DNA of 64,000 nucleotides from Alphaproteobacteria bacterium MarineAlpha11_Bin1 (lineage in GTDB: Bacteria > Pseudomonadota > Alphaproteobacteria > MPNO01 > UBA830): assembly GCA_002937455.1 (NCBI GenBank), contig PTJZ01000004.1:171298-235297 (forward strand). Direction: 5' to 3'. Below are positions 1 through 8,590 of the stretch, in pieces. Position numbers and translations under genes: made by a program. Position 1 is the stretch's first letter. The number at the start of each line of letters is the position of its first letter. The notes beneath the pieces were generated by a model, which saw nothing but the letters and a program-made list of their open reading frames with translations, had not been told where the DNA came from and made no database searches.

Positions 1-730
1 GAATTTCAATGCCGAATATTGCAGCAAGCTGGGACACCGTTCGGGTAACCGACATAGGATCCGGATAGCCCGCGTTTAGAATTAGCGACCGAGCCGGCGG
101 TGTCCCCGCCGCACGGCAGAGGAGATCGGCCGCATCATCAACATGAATTGCTGCCCACATCGGAAACGGTGTCGTAAGCGTCGGAACCTGCCCTTGCGCA
201 AACCGCATCGCAGCATTGTGCAGAAGACCGCCCTGACGTGGTGCGCCGAACAATCCCGGCAAGCGCAGAATTGTTGCCTTCAGATGTTCAGCCGCGCAGA
301 GCGCGCGCTCGGCCCGCCGTTTATAGCCGCCATAGCCGGTCACACCCGTGTCTGGGGAATCTTCCCGTACAGGCATCGGCGACCCCGAGGGATAGACCGT
401 CATCGACGACGTAAAGACAATATGCGGCACATTGGCAGCAATAATATTCTCGGTCATGCTGAGACTAGCGGCACCGGCGCCATCGTCCAGATAATCCTTA
501 GCCACTTTCGGTACATATGCCGCGCAATGGATAACGGCATCGAATTTGCCACGCACAAAATAGTTTATTGTGGCCTCCGAATCCGTCAGATCCAGACCAT
601 CGCGGCGCCCCGGACAGGCAGTCGCGGCTATACCCACTCTCTGGAGACCTGCCAGTACACGGCCTCCGAGGTAACCGGATGCTCCCGTTACACATATGAC
701 CGGAAGTTGCCCGATTAATTTCCCGGTCAT
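1..730 (-). CDS. NAD-dependent epimerase/dehydratase, 3' end outside window
   Basis: Partial short-chain dehydrogenase (extended SDR). About 243 residues are visible before the left window edge. The N-terminus has the Rossmann motif VTGASGYLGG after a short beta strand, then DGLDLTD and FTSSMTVYPSG, followed by a Y-G-G-Y-K catalytic YxxxK. The start ATG at 730-728 overlaps the stop of the pseI-like gene (ATGA), so it is the last visible gene of the pseudaminic-acid operon. Members of this family epimerise, dehydrate or reduce nucleotide sugars. The substrate cannot be told here; a role in finishing the nonulosonic acid or a partner sugar is inferred from position only. Confidence 0.85.
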   Translation of the reverse strand, partial: MTGKLIGQLPVICVTGASGYLGGRVLAGLQRVGIAATACPGRRDGLDLTDSEATINYFVRGKFDAVIHCAAYVPKVAKDYLDDGAGAASLSMTENIIAANVPHIVFTSSMTVYPSGSPMPVREDSPDTGVTGYGGYKRRAERALCAAEHLKATILRLPGLFGAPRQGGLLHNAAMRFAQGQVPTLTTPFPMWAAIHVDDAADLLCRAAGTPPARSLILNAGYPDPMSVTRTVSQLAAIFGIEI

Positions 731-1779
731 ATCATATCCCAGGTGATCCAGTGGTCGGCCTCAATATCGACCTGCGCTTTACGGCCAACGACCTGTTCCC
801 GGAGCGTGGGCGAAATACCGAGGCCCGGTCGTTTGATCGTCAGCATATCGCCCGTGATCAACTGCCCGGTGGGAATCTCAACCCGCGCATGCAAACTCCG
901 GCGACCCTTTTCGAACATTTCCTGTTCTTCGGCCCGCGGTCCCTCTTTTCGACCGTCACCGATTGCGGCTTCAATGTCGCGAAGGCGCGTCATCATTAAT
1001 GAAAGTTCAGCCGGCTCTATCGCAAACGGATGGTCGGGCCCTTCTAAAGTGCGGTCCAGGGTGAAATGTTTTTCGATAACGCTCGCACCCATTGCAACAG
1101 CCGCAAGGGAGATATGGTCACCCTCGGTATGGTCTGAATATCCGGTGATTGCGCCGAAGGCGGATCCCATCGCCTGCATCGCCTTAAGGTTCGAAAGTTC
1201 TGGCGGGGCGGGATACAGCGACGTGCATTGCAGCAGGACGACGTCGTTGTTTCCCTCAGCGCGGCACGCTGTAACCCCGGCCTGAATATCAGCCCAGTCT
1301 GCCATACCGGTGGACAGGATCACGGGCCGGCCTGAGCGGGCTGCCTGTCTTATCAATTGGGTATCCGGAAGATCAAATGAAGCGATTTTGAATGCTGCCA
1401 TCTCCAGGTCGGTAAATTCCGCGATTGCCTCCGCGTCGCAGGGCGAGGACAGAAAGATTACGCCCGCATCATCGCAATAGGCCTTGAGCGGCGCATGCCA
1501 TGTGCGATCTATTTCAAGCGATTCAATCAGTTTGTATGTGTCGGTGTTGTCGAGATATCCGAAGCCGGGGGTGTGCTTTGAATAGTGGTCAGCCGCCCGG
1601 AAGGTCTGGAATTTGACCGCATCAACGCCTGCAGCCGCTGCGGAGTCGATGAGCTGCTGGGCGAGATCCATATCACCATTGTGATTCGAGCCAATCTCAG
1701 CGATGACAAACGCCGGACGCCCCGGGCCCACAGTGCGCCCGCCGATATCGAGTGTCTGATGTGGCGAAGAGCCCGTCAT
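727..1779 (-). CDS. pseI: NeuB-family nonulosonate synthase, probable pseudaminic acid synthase PseI
   Basis: Condenses a 6-deoxy HexNAc (or ManNAc-type) sugar with phosphoenolpyruvate to give a nine-carbon nonulosonic acid in the cytoplasm. The 350-residue length fits the family. The N-terminal TIM barrel shows AEIGSNHNGD, VKFQTF and the later GYSDHTEGD and EKHFTLDR motifs typical of NeuB. The last 65 residues match the SAF/antifreeze-like domain (GRRSLHARVEI, ITGDML). Stop and start overlap both neighbours by ATGA, indicating translational coupling. Sequence alone does not separate PseI from NeuB or LegI. The PseI call rests on pseB, pseC and pseG in the same operon. Confidence 0.88.
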   Translation of the reverse strand: MTGSSPHQTLDIGGRTVGPGRPAFVIAEIGSNHNGDMDLAQQLIDSAAAAGVDAVKFQTFRAADHYSKHTPGFGYLDNTDTYKLIESLEIDRTWHAPLKAYCDDAGVIFLSSPCDAEAIAEFTDLEMAAFKIASFDLPDTQLIRQAARSGRPVILSTGMADWADIQAGVTACRAEGNNDVVLLQCTSLYPAPPELSNLKAMQAMGSAFGAITGYSDHTEGDHISLAAVAMGASVIEKHFTLDRTLEGPDHPFAIEPAELSLMMTRLRDIEAAIGDGRKEGPRAEEQEMFEKGRRSLHARVEIPTGQLITGDMLTIKRPGLGISPTLREQVVGRKAQVDIEADHWITWDMI

Positions 1780-2510
1780 GTCTGCAGTTTCTTTAGTATC
1801 AGCGTCGGTTGCCGGGCATTCGGGACATGGCGCATTTTATATTGGTGTTTCGGATCCGATAAAAATTCCTGAACGGCGAGTGACTCGCCCGGCCAGCGTT
1901 CATGGCTCCATTGGTCGAGGACGAATAGCCCGCCTGCGACAAGCCTGTCATGCATGTTCTCAAGGATCAGTTTCGTTGGCTCAAAAAGATCCGTATCGCA
2001 ATAGATGAACGACATCATCACGCCTGGGTTTTCGTCTATGAACCGTAGCAGTGTGTCCTGGATCAGGCCCTTGTGAATAATGATGTCGTCCTGAAGTTCA
2101 TGCAGGTCGATCATGTCGGTCAACTCGTTCAAGGACCCGGCATATTCGCCCTTTTCGTCCACCGCCGCGCCATCTTCACTGGTAAAGGTCGACAGCCCTT
2201 CAAAGCTGTCGAAACAATGCACCTGTTTGCTGCCCTGCGAATCATAGATCCGAAGCAGTTTTGCGAGAAACAGAAGGTTTGCTCCCCGCCATGACCCGAA
2301 TTCCGCGATATGACCCGGTATTTCCAGCGCCTCCCGCAGGAGGTCGCTGATCGCCATAAAACGACCGAGATTAGCCGTCCCGCAATAGAGCGGCCAATGG
2401 TCTGCGACTGACCAGAGTTCACGCTTTCCATAAGTATCGGACAGCCGTTTCCGCGCTTCTAGATACTTCTTATCTTCCGTTGCGAATTTCAATGGATCAC
2501 ATTCTTCCAA
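1776..2510 (-). CDS. TylF/MycF-type SAM-dependent O-methyltransferase
   Basis: A 244-residue methyltransferase of the macrocin O-methyltransferase (TylF) family. The glycine-rich SAM loop is AEFGSWRGANLLFLA (about residues 69-83), and the metal-binding region typical of TylF is IYCDTDLFEPT (about 169-179) followed by GGLFVLDQW. TylF enzymes methylate sugar hydroxyls using a divalent metal. Inside a pseudaminic acid operon it most likely O-methylates the nonulosonate or a carrier sugar; that is inference. It overlaps pseI by ATGA and the ATP-grasp gene by about 20 bases. A later in-frame start would shorten the latter overlap. Confidence 0.82.
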   Translation of the reverse strand: MEECDPLKFATEDKKYLEARKRLSDTYGKRELWSVADHWPLYCGTANLGRFMAISDLLREALEIPGHIAEFGSWRGANLLFLAKLLRIYDSQGSKQVHCFDSFEGLSTFTSEDGAAVDEKGEYAGSLNELTDMIDLHELQDDIIIHKGLIQDTLLRFIDENPGVMMSFIYCDTDLFEPTKLILENMHDRLVAGGLFVLDQWSHERWPGESLAVQEFLSDPKHQYKMRHVPNARQPTLILKKLQT

Positions 2511-3418
2511 TGGCGGTTCAGTTCGATTCCGTCTTGCGCCGTCAGCAACTGTTCCGGTGCTCGCGACAGATAATAAATATTTACCGGGTCAATACCGGCG
2601 GCTATTCCCAGGCAGAAGGTCGTGGAGACCCTCGGGTTGATTTCAAATGGCATAGCTCGGCGGCCGTCCATCAGCATCAATTGAATATTATAACAGCCGC
2701 TTGGCTTCAGTACGTCGTGTATGGCCCTGCAACCGGCGAGCACATCTTTGTTCATAACGACCCTTGCGCGAATTGTTATCCCGCGCTTGATATCGACCTC
2801 GACAGGGACAATCGCATGGAGGTTACCTGTTCGATCGGCCGCCATCATGACGGTAAATTCCTGTCCCTGCAGCAATTCCTGAAGGAGTATATCGCGAGCC
2901 GGAAAACCTGACAGAACGCGATAGGCCTCAGCTTCTTCGCGATTTTCAAGCACCCGGACACCACGCGACCCTCGCCCCTGTCGGGGTTTCGCAAAACATG
3001 GAAAGGTGAAGTCTTCCACCTCGGCCATTGTGGCCGTTATCGGTGCCGCCACTCCCAGCCTCTGCAGAGCATGCGCCGATTCCAACTTGTCCATCGATTG
3101 CGCCACAAACGTGTTTTCGGGAACCAGAATATCCGTCTCGGGCGCTGCGTCCGCAACTGCGGGCATATGGGGTAGTTCTTCGTCGACACCCGGGATCAGC
3201 AAATCGATTTTGTGTTCACAGCACAAAACGCCGAGGGCTTCGCTATAACCCGGCGCGTTAGCGAGCGGAATTTCGCATCGCCGGTCCTCCGGTATCAATG
3301 GGTCGATTGCGCTGGAATCTGCGTCCGCGAACGTCATGTCGTAGCGATCACGCCATTGGCGGTAAATTGCCTCATTTCCGGCACCGCCACCCCCCGTAAA
3401 CATCAACTTAAGCGCCAT
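2489..3418 (-). CDS. ATP-grasp carboxylate-amine ligase-like protein
   Basis: A 309-residue ATP-grasp protein resembling carbamoyl-phosphate synthase large-chain and PylC/RimK-like ligases. It begins with a Rossmann-like pre-ATP-grasp strand (FTGGGGAGN). It then has the nucleotide-binding segment FAKPRQGRGSRGVRVL (about residues 145-160) and the metal-binding loop FEINPRVSTT (about 257-266), where the E and N are the usual Mg ligands. Such enzymes join a carboxylate to an amine with ATP. In this operon it could acylate or amidate the amino group of pseudaminic acid, or attach an amino acid. No specific substrate is visible. It starts two bases after the pseG-pseH stop. Confidence 0.82.
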   Translation of the reverse strand: MALKLMFTGGGGAGNEAIYRQWRDRYDMTFADADSSAIDPLIPEDRRCEIPLANAPGYSEALGVLCCEHKIDLLIPGVDEELPHMPAVADAAPETDILVPENTFVAQSMDKLESAHALQRLGVAAPITATMAEVEDFTFPCFAKPRQGRGSRGVRVLENREEAEAYRVLSGFPARDILLQELLQGQEFTVMMAADRTGNLHAIVPVEVDIKRGITIRARVVMNKDVLAGCRAIHDVLKPSGCYNIQLMLMDGRRAMPFEINPRVSTTFCLGIAAGIDPVNIYYLSRAPEQLLTAQDGIELNRHWKNVIH

Positions 3419-3420
3419 TT

Positions 3421-4956
3421 CTAGGCCACTGCCGCATTGTCGCTACCGAGGACGTAATCTTTACCGTCCCGCCGATAGCCCGCGTCAGCGAAAAGTCGGT
3501 GCGAGGCTGCATTCTCGGCATCAACAGCGGCACGAATTGTTGCGAAGGGCAACAATTGGCGCCCGAGCCGGAGGGCCGCTGTCCCGATGCCAAGCCGCCA
3601 GCGATCCGGTGCTACCAGAATAGAAACCTCATAACTGTCGCACTCAGACTCGGTATCGGAATTGGGCTGATTAGGCGGTTCGTTTTCCGCGACGATGTCA
3701 AAGCGAAGCACACCAGCCGGCGTCCCGTTATGTTCCAGAATGCCCAACACACAATCCGGATCTACCAGTTTGGCTCTTAGCCATTTTTCATGTGTGCATC
3801 TGCTCGGGGCCTGCGTTGTCCTGAAATACTTTCGCGTATCTGGATGCGTTTGCCAGTCGAAAAGGATATCCATATCTGCTGGCGTCGCAGGCCGCAGCGT
3901 AACCGGCGCACCATCGCGCGCGCATTCCGGGAAAATAACCTGCGCAAAGCGGCGGGCCCCGAGTCCGTCACACATCACGGCCGCACAATCTACCATCCGG
4001 TGCCGGTAATCGGGCTCGGCAAGCATACGGCTAATGGCCGCCACAATGTCTTTCACCGACACCGCGTCACTCGCCCCTAAAACCTCGGCGGCACCGCCCC
4101 GCAACAACGAAGCTGCGTTGGAAAGCTGATTGTCCGCCTGCGTAATGACGATTGTCGGCAAACCGAGACTGCAGCGTTCCCACGATGTGATACCCGCAGC
4201 ACCGATTGCAAAATCCGCCGCTGCCATCAAGCTTGCGACTTCGGACGTGTCGATATGGAGAGACAAATCAATATGGCTGGCCGCCATCCGCGTTCTCACC
4301 TCATTGAGGCATGGTGCGGAGGATCCCAGAATAATATCGACCTGCGCATCGGGTGCCGCCTGTTCGACTGCGTCCAGAGCCGTCACGGTTGCGCCATGGG
4401 GATCGGTTGCACCAAAACCAATCAATATTCGGGCGCTTTTGCGGCGTGCTTTCTTGGCACTGATCGAACGCCGACGAAGAGCGGCAAAGGATGGCCGCAA
4501 TAATGCATATGCCGTGCCCGTAAAAACGCGGCATTTCTCCGGCACTAGCCCGTCATATTCCCGCGCGTTGCGTCCGGCCGTCGTATCGAGCACGACATCG
4601 CAATCCAGCGGTCGGCCAGGCGCATCGGAGATCACCGCCACGGCGGAAGAAACCCGTCGGACCGCTAATGCATTTCCGGTATCCCAGCCAGGAAGGTCGA
4701 CAACCATCCAATCAGCTTTTGCATTACCATCAAGTAGCGTCGCATCGACATCCTCATCCCGATTCAGCACCAGAATTTCTGCTTCTCCGTCGGCAAGAGA
4801 CGGCAGAATATCAAGCGTTGATTGCCTGACGGCATACACCGGCACGGCACCTCTTTCACGGAGCGCATCGGCTAGGCCAAGACACCGCATGGCATGCCCA
4901 CCGCCCAACTCCAGCCCCGCACCGAACCTGAAAATCACAGATCCGGGATCGGTCAT
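3421..4956 (-). CDS. pseG: Fused UDP-sugar hydrolase PseG and GNAT N-acetyltransferase (PseH-like)
   Basis: Bifunctional protein of about 511 residues. Residues 1-340 are PseG, which removes UDP from the 2,4-diacetamido-altropyranose intermediate. The catalytic-type GGGHAMRC loop is at 18-25 (His21), and the GT-B C-lobe contains GAAGITSWERCSLGLPT. Residues from about 350 form a GNAT domain (VTLRPATPADMDILFDW, then RWRLGIGTAAL as the acetyl-CoA loop), matching the PseH step that N-acetylates C4. The ATG at 4956 is preferred because it lies 16 bases beyond the preceding stop and directly before the conserved PseG strand. An in-frame ATG at 5043 would add 29 residues overlapping spsF. Confidence 0.88.
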   Translation of the reverse strand: MTDPGSVIFRFGAGLELGGGHAMRCLGLADALRERGAVPVYAVRQSTLDILPSLADGEAEILVLNRDEDVDATLLDGNAKADWMVVDLPGWDTGNALAVRRVSSAVAVISDAPGRPLDCDVVLDTTAGRNAREYDGLVPEKCRVFTGTAYALLRPSFAALRRRSISAKKARRKSARILIGFGATDPHGATVTALDAVEQAAPDAQVDIILGSSAPCLNEVRTRMAASHIDLSLHIDTSEVASLMAAADFAIGAAGITSWERCSLGLPTIVITQADNQLSNAASLLRGGAAEVLGASDAVSVKDIVAAISRMLAEPDYRHRMVDCAAVMCDGLGARRFAQVIFPECARDGAPVTLRPATPADMDILFDWQTHPDTRKYFRTTQAPSRCTHEKWLRAKLVDPDCVLGILEHNGTPAGVLRFDIVAENEPPNQPNSDTESECDSYEVSILVAPDRWRLGIGTAALRLGRQLLPFATIRAAVDAENAASHRLFADAGYRRDGKDYVLGSDNAAVA

Positions 4957-4972
4957 GAAGCCGTTCTCAGGT

Positions 4973-5755
4973 TCATGTACGGCACTCCTCCGCGCCTCCT
5001 GGCTTGTTTCCAAAGCTCTGAAGGCGCGTATTGTCTGCTGCATTTAATTCTGACAGACCCGGCTCCGCCTCTACAATGGCCAGCGGCACCTTATAGCTCC
5101 ACGCCGCGTCCCCAGCCGGTAGTCGCTCAAAGAGCGCCCGCATAAACTCAAGATCGGCAGGAGTATCAAGCGTCCACCGATGGACCGCAATCGTGTTGCC
5201 TGGACCGTCCAGATTAACCTTGAGGGCAGCTTCGTGCGTGAGGATATAAGGCGTCACATGCTCACGTTCGAAGGGCGTTCCAGCCTCATTGGCCGCGCGC
5301 TCCAGCCACTCAAAATCAAAGGCTTCACAATCGAGCCCGTGAGGCCAGCCTGCCAGCATATTGTTCGCTGCGTAGTCGGCATTACGATCCGAAAGCAGTT
5401 GCAGTACCCCATCGCACACAGCAGGGTCGATTAACGGGCAATCGCTTGTGACTCTCAGAACGCGTTCCGCGCGTACATCTTTCGCTGCCCGATAATATCG
5501 GTCCAGCACGTCGCTTTCCGATCCGCGGAAAACGCACGCTCCTGTTCTTTTCCCAATCCGTTTCACTTCATCGGCAACGGGATCACAATCCTTTGTATCG
5601 GGTACAGCGCAGCAAATAATATCAGCCTCTGAGATTGCTGTACATCGCGTCAGGACATGGTCTAGAACCGTTGTAGAACCGAGTGGCAACAACACTTTGC
5701 CGGGCAGGCGAGTCGACGCCATACGAGCCTGCACGATCACAGCAGTCCGTGTCAT
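4973..5755 (-). CDS. spsF: SpsF-type cytidylyltransferase (CMP-sugar synthetase homologue)
   Basis: A 260-residue nucleotidyltransferase of the SpsF/CMP-KDO-synthetase-like family. It opens with VIVQARMASTRLPGKVLLPL, the NTP-binding motif (an R-x-x-S-x-R-x-P-G-K pattern). It then has the FRGSESDVLDRYY segment and the VTSDCPLIDP metal-binding region. In this operon it is the only candidate for activating pseudaminic acid with CTP, standing where PseF would be expected. The start overlaps the hisF-pseA stop by ATGA. The family is known in spore-coat polysaccharide and nonulosonate loci; the assignment of substrate is inferred. Confidence 0.85.
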   Translation of the reverse strand: MTRTAVIVQARMASTRLPGKVLLPLGSTTVLDHVLTRCTAISEADIICCAVPDTKDCDPVADEVKRIGKRTGACVFRGSESDVLDRYYRAAKDVRAERVLRVTSDCPLIDPAVCDGVLQLLSDRNADYAANNMLAGWPHGLDCEAFDFEWLERAANEAGTPFEREHVTPYILTHEAALKVNLDGPGNTIAVHRWTLDTPADLEFMRALFERLPAGDAAWSYKVPLAIVEAEPGLSELNAADNTRLQSFGNKPGGAEECRT

Positions 5756-7845
5756 GTGTCGCCTGAGCCCTTCCCGAACTTCGAGTCATTTTCATCCCAG
5801 AGGTTTGGCTTAATCCATCTTCCATCTTCGAACTCCCACACACGGGGGTCACGAAACGTGTCTGCAATCGCGTCAAATTCGGTTTCGGTCATCCCGGTAT
5901 ATTCGAGCCAACGCACAAGATCGCGCGGCTTGATATGATCGTGCTTGCGGATCAGGTCGACTGCCTGACCGCGGCTGAGGAGGTTAGCGCGCACGTCCTT
6001 GGACGCATGATCTGTGCAGCGCCCGTATCCAAGTTTAACGAATTTCATGTAATCGTGGACGCCGTTCTCATGCATGTCATCCAGATTGGACATTATCCGG
6101 TATGTCCGGTCAAACGGCTCATCTGCAGTTTCAAAGCCATACTTTTCTTGGACCATCTTACCATGTTCATTCGCTTCCCAGTAAACATAGTTACTGAGAT
6201 GAATTCCCCGCAGACCTGTATCGAACAGTTCCTGATCCGACGGGTATCGATAGCAGGCCATATCCTGAGTGGTTATACCCTCATGACCGACCATGTAGTT
6301 CCACTCATAACCTCGGCAGTAATGTTCCAAACGATTGCGGTAAGTCCATTCGACAAAATCGTTCATCGAATATTGACCGCAAAGATCCGCATACCCGTGC
6401 TCACCCCAAATAACAATGGGGATTCTGTGCTGCACAGCAGTCCGCATCGGCAGAGTGCAGATGCCAATGTGATTGTGCCAGTTCATGTCGCCCATGATCT
6501 TGAAGCCAAGTCGATTGAGCTTTCTCAAAAGACCTACACTGGGCTGATAGATAATGTGATCGACGTCAAACGTGTCTTTCATCCGTAATAGATTCCGTTG
6601 ACCGGCTTCGGTGAAATTGTTTCCGTAATAGGTCACAAGCAGCGGGTTGAAGCCCAGAACGTTCTTTATGTAGTGGGTCTGAAAATGGCTATCTTTTCCG
6701 CCACTGACGGCAATGATGCAGTCATGTCGGGAACCATCGCGGCTGCGCCCGCGTTCAAGCGTATCAACCAGAATATCCCGTCGCCGGTCCCACTCGGTGT
6801 CGGAAATTTCCGACTTCATTCCGTCCATTCTGCACCCCATGCAGACGCCATCATCCCCAAATTCCATCGGCGCGGCATTGACTGACGGGTACAGACATTG
6901 CGTACACCATTTTACGCCCTTTTCCGAATCGGTCGTCGTGATCCGTTCCGCCGGAAGATTTTCAGCGCGCGCCATTCGCGCGTCCAGTATGCTGTTTTCG
7001 CGGGGCCGGTCATAGACGGGTTCGCGCGGGAACCATTTGCTGTTCAGCCCAACGGCCCGCATCGGAATATCTGCCTCGATGCAGGAGTTTTTTGCCAATG
7101 GATAGCTAAGTTCGAAGAAGTGAAAAATATTAGCGGCCGCCACGGCACTTGCGCCGCCTTCGACAATGCCCTGCGTGAAGTCCTCATATTTTCCGACGCC
7201 GCCGCATGCGATTACAGGTATCGATACCGCATCGACGACCTGACGCACTAGATCAATGTCATATCCCCAGCCCGACCCGTCGCGGTCGATGGAATTGAGA
7301 AAAATTTCACCAGCCCCCGCACCCTCGGCCTGCTTCGCCCAGGCCGCAGGGTCCAGCCCGGTAGGTTCCTTACCACCACTCCCGAAGACCTCCAGCCGGC
7401 CGTCCTCATGCCGAAGCACATCGATACTGACAACGACACACTGGGTGCCAAATTGTGCTGCACCATCCGTAATTAAGCTGGGGTTTTCAATTGCATGGGT
7501 GTTGATCACGCATTTATCAGCACCCGCTGAAAGGCGTGCCGACATATCTTCAACCGTCGAAATCCGCCCGCCGAATGCCAGTGGCATAAAGCAGACCTCC
7601 GAAATTTTCTCGAGCAGCGAGAGCGTACTCGTATCGTCGTATCTGAGCTGCAGGTCTTCTCGCCGAAGGTCGTGATAGTCCGTGTCGCTGATATCAAGCA
7701 GAACGACTTCGTCGACATTCCAGTTCGACAGGCGACGAATCGTACTGACCGGATTCCCAATCACCTGATGTATACGGAAAAGTTGAGATCGCACGATCTG
7801 CCCGTGTTTGAGCAAGATAACGGGTATAAGCCGGGGCCGGATCAT
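5752..7845 (-). CDS. Fusion of HisF-like ammonia-channel barrel and PseA/WbpG sugar amidotransferase
   Basis: A 697-residue fusion. Residues 1-255 are a HisF-type beta/alpha barrel. It keeps the Asp equivalents of HisF Asp130 (D142, in VSIDVLR) and Asp176 (D187, in NSIDRDG). The HisF catalytic Asp11 is replaced by Leu (RLIPVILLKHG, L11), so it is not a histidine enzyme. Residues 310-697 are the N-acetyl sugar amidotransferase PseA/WbpG/WbuX: two CxxC pairs (314-317, 335-338) and the PP-loop SGGKDS at 381-386. With HisH downstream, glutamine-derived ammonia would pass through the barrel to the ATP-activated acetamido group, giving an acetamidino sugar. ATGA overlaps link it to both neighbours. 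Confidence 0.92.
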   Translation of the reverse strand: MIRPRLIPVILLKHGQIVRSQLFRIHQVIGNPVSTIRRLSNWNVDEVVLLDISDTDYHDLRREDLQLRYDDTSTLSLLEKISEVCFMPLAFGGRISTVEDMSARLSAGADKCVINTHAIENPSLITDGAAQFGTQCVVVSIDVLRHEDGRLEVFGSGGKEPTGLDPAAWAKQAEGAGAGEIFLNSIDRDGSGWGYDIDLVRQVVDAVSIPVIACGGVGKYEDFTQGIVEGGASAVAAANIFHFFELSYPLAKNSCIEADIPMRAVGLNSKWFPREPVYDRPRENSILDARMARAENLPAERITTTDSEKGVKWCTQCLYPSVNAAPMEFGDDGVCMGCRMDGMKSEISDTEWDRRRDILVDTLERGRSRDGSRHDCIIAVSGGKDSHFQTHYIKNVLGFNPLLVTYYGNNFTEAGQRNLLRMKDTFDVDHIIYQPSVGLLRKLNRLGFKIMGDMNWHNHIGICTLPMRTAVQHRIPIVIWGEHGYADLCGQYSMNDFVEWTYRNRLEHYCRGYEWNYMVGHEGITTQDMACYRYPSDQELFDTGLRGIHLSNYVYWEANEHGKMVQEKYGFETADEPFDRTYRIMSNLDDMHENGVHDYMKFVKLGYGRCTDHASKDVRANLLSRGQAVDLIRKHDHIKPRDLVRWLEYTGMTETEFDAIADTFRDPRVWEFEDGRWIKPNLWDENDSKFGKGSGDT

Positions 7846-8477
7846 TGAATGTTTTCGCGAATTCTGCCGAGGATGCGCGCAAGTAAATTAAGGCCCGCGT
7901 CTTGGCTTTTTTCAGGGTGGAATTGCACGCCAAAGATATTTCCTCGTTCGACAGCAACCGGGATTGCCTGATCGCCGTAGTCGATCGTTGCGGCGATGTG
8001 TTGATCGGCGTCCGTGTCGAAGAAATAGCTATGGACAAAATAGTATGCCTCCGGGTCAGCGACGCTTTCGAACAATTGCCCACACTTGGCCGCAGTCACG
8101 TTGCACCAACCTATATGGGGTACGCGGTTATCACTTTTACCCGGATCGAGGCGTCTAACAGTCCCACTAATCAAATCAAGACCGTCATGAACGCCGTTCT
8201 CTTCGCTTTGTGTCGCCAGCAACTGCATGCCAAGGCATATACCAACAAGTGGCACGCCCTGTTCGCCGCAACAGCGGCGAATAGCGTCGCCCATGCCGGT
8301 TTCCTGAAGCCTCTGGGCCGCCGGCGCAAATGCGCCGACGCCCGGCAGAAAAATTACATCGGCGGCTTTTAGCTGATCGGCGTTCGTCGCCAATTCGGTT
8401 GTAACACCAATTCGACGCAAGGCATTCTCAAGCGACCGCTGATTGCTCGTTTGTGTATCGACAATCTGGATGTTCAT
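7842..8477 (-). CDS. hisH: HisH-type glutamine amidotransferase subunit (HisH2)
   Basis: Class I glutaminase of 211 residues that releases ammonia for its HisF partner. The nucleophile elbow VGICLGMQLL puts the catalytic cysteine at 81, and the FHPEKS motif supplies His187 and Glu189. The oxyanion-region GVGAF motif is present. In WbpG-type systems HisH2 and HisF2 feed the sugar amidotransferase rather than histidine synthesis, and no his genes are nearby. Its stop overlaps the fused HisF-PseA start by ATGA. It begins about 110 bases from a divergent plus-strand gene, so the promoter for this sub-operon probably lies at 8478-8590. Confidence 0.93.
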   Translation of the reverse strand: MNIQIVDTQTSNQRSLENALRRIGVTTELATNADQLKAADVIFLPGVGAFAPAAQRLQETGMGDAIRRCCGEQGVPLVGICLGMQLLATQSEENGVHDGLDLISGTVRRLDPGKSDNRVPHIGWCNVTAAKCGQLFESVADPEAYYFVHSYFFDTDADQHIAATIDYGDQAIPVAVERGNIFGVQFHPEKSQDAGLNLLARILGRIRENIQ

Positions 8478-8590
8478 TGGGGCGCTAACCCAAGGTGGTT
8501 CTGAACGCGCTCAACCCGTTGGACTTTTCCAAGGCCGTCGACTATAGCGGGCGTTGGCTCGTTCTGCTGCGGGTTGGCTGAGGATCTTGA
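8478..8590. promoter_or_regulatory. Divergent intergenic region between hisH and the LIC12162-family gene
   Basis: This 113-base gap separates two genes reading outward, so it must contain at least one promoter unless each is served by read-through. The plus-strand gene has a GAGG element 8 bases before its ATG. In-frame stop codons (8576-8578 and 8588-8590) fix the plus-strand start. I see no convincing -35/-10 pair or inverted repeat. Confidence 0.35.

Noticed and set aside
727..1779. Calling the NeuB-family enzyme sialic acid synthase
   Set aside because: No UDP-GlcNAc 2-epimerase or ManNAc pathway gene in the operon; pseB, pseC and pseG point to pseudaminic acid.
4130..5047. Plus-strand open frame of 305 codons opposite pseG
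   Set aside because: Ser/Arg/Ala-rich composition with no family features; the minus strand clearly encodes PseG and SpsF.
5752..8477. HisF and HisH as histidine biosynthesis genes
   Set aside because: The HisF catalytic Asp11 is Leu, the protein is fused to a sugar amidotransferase, and no other his genes are present.
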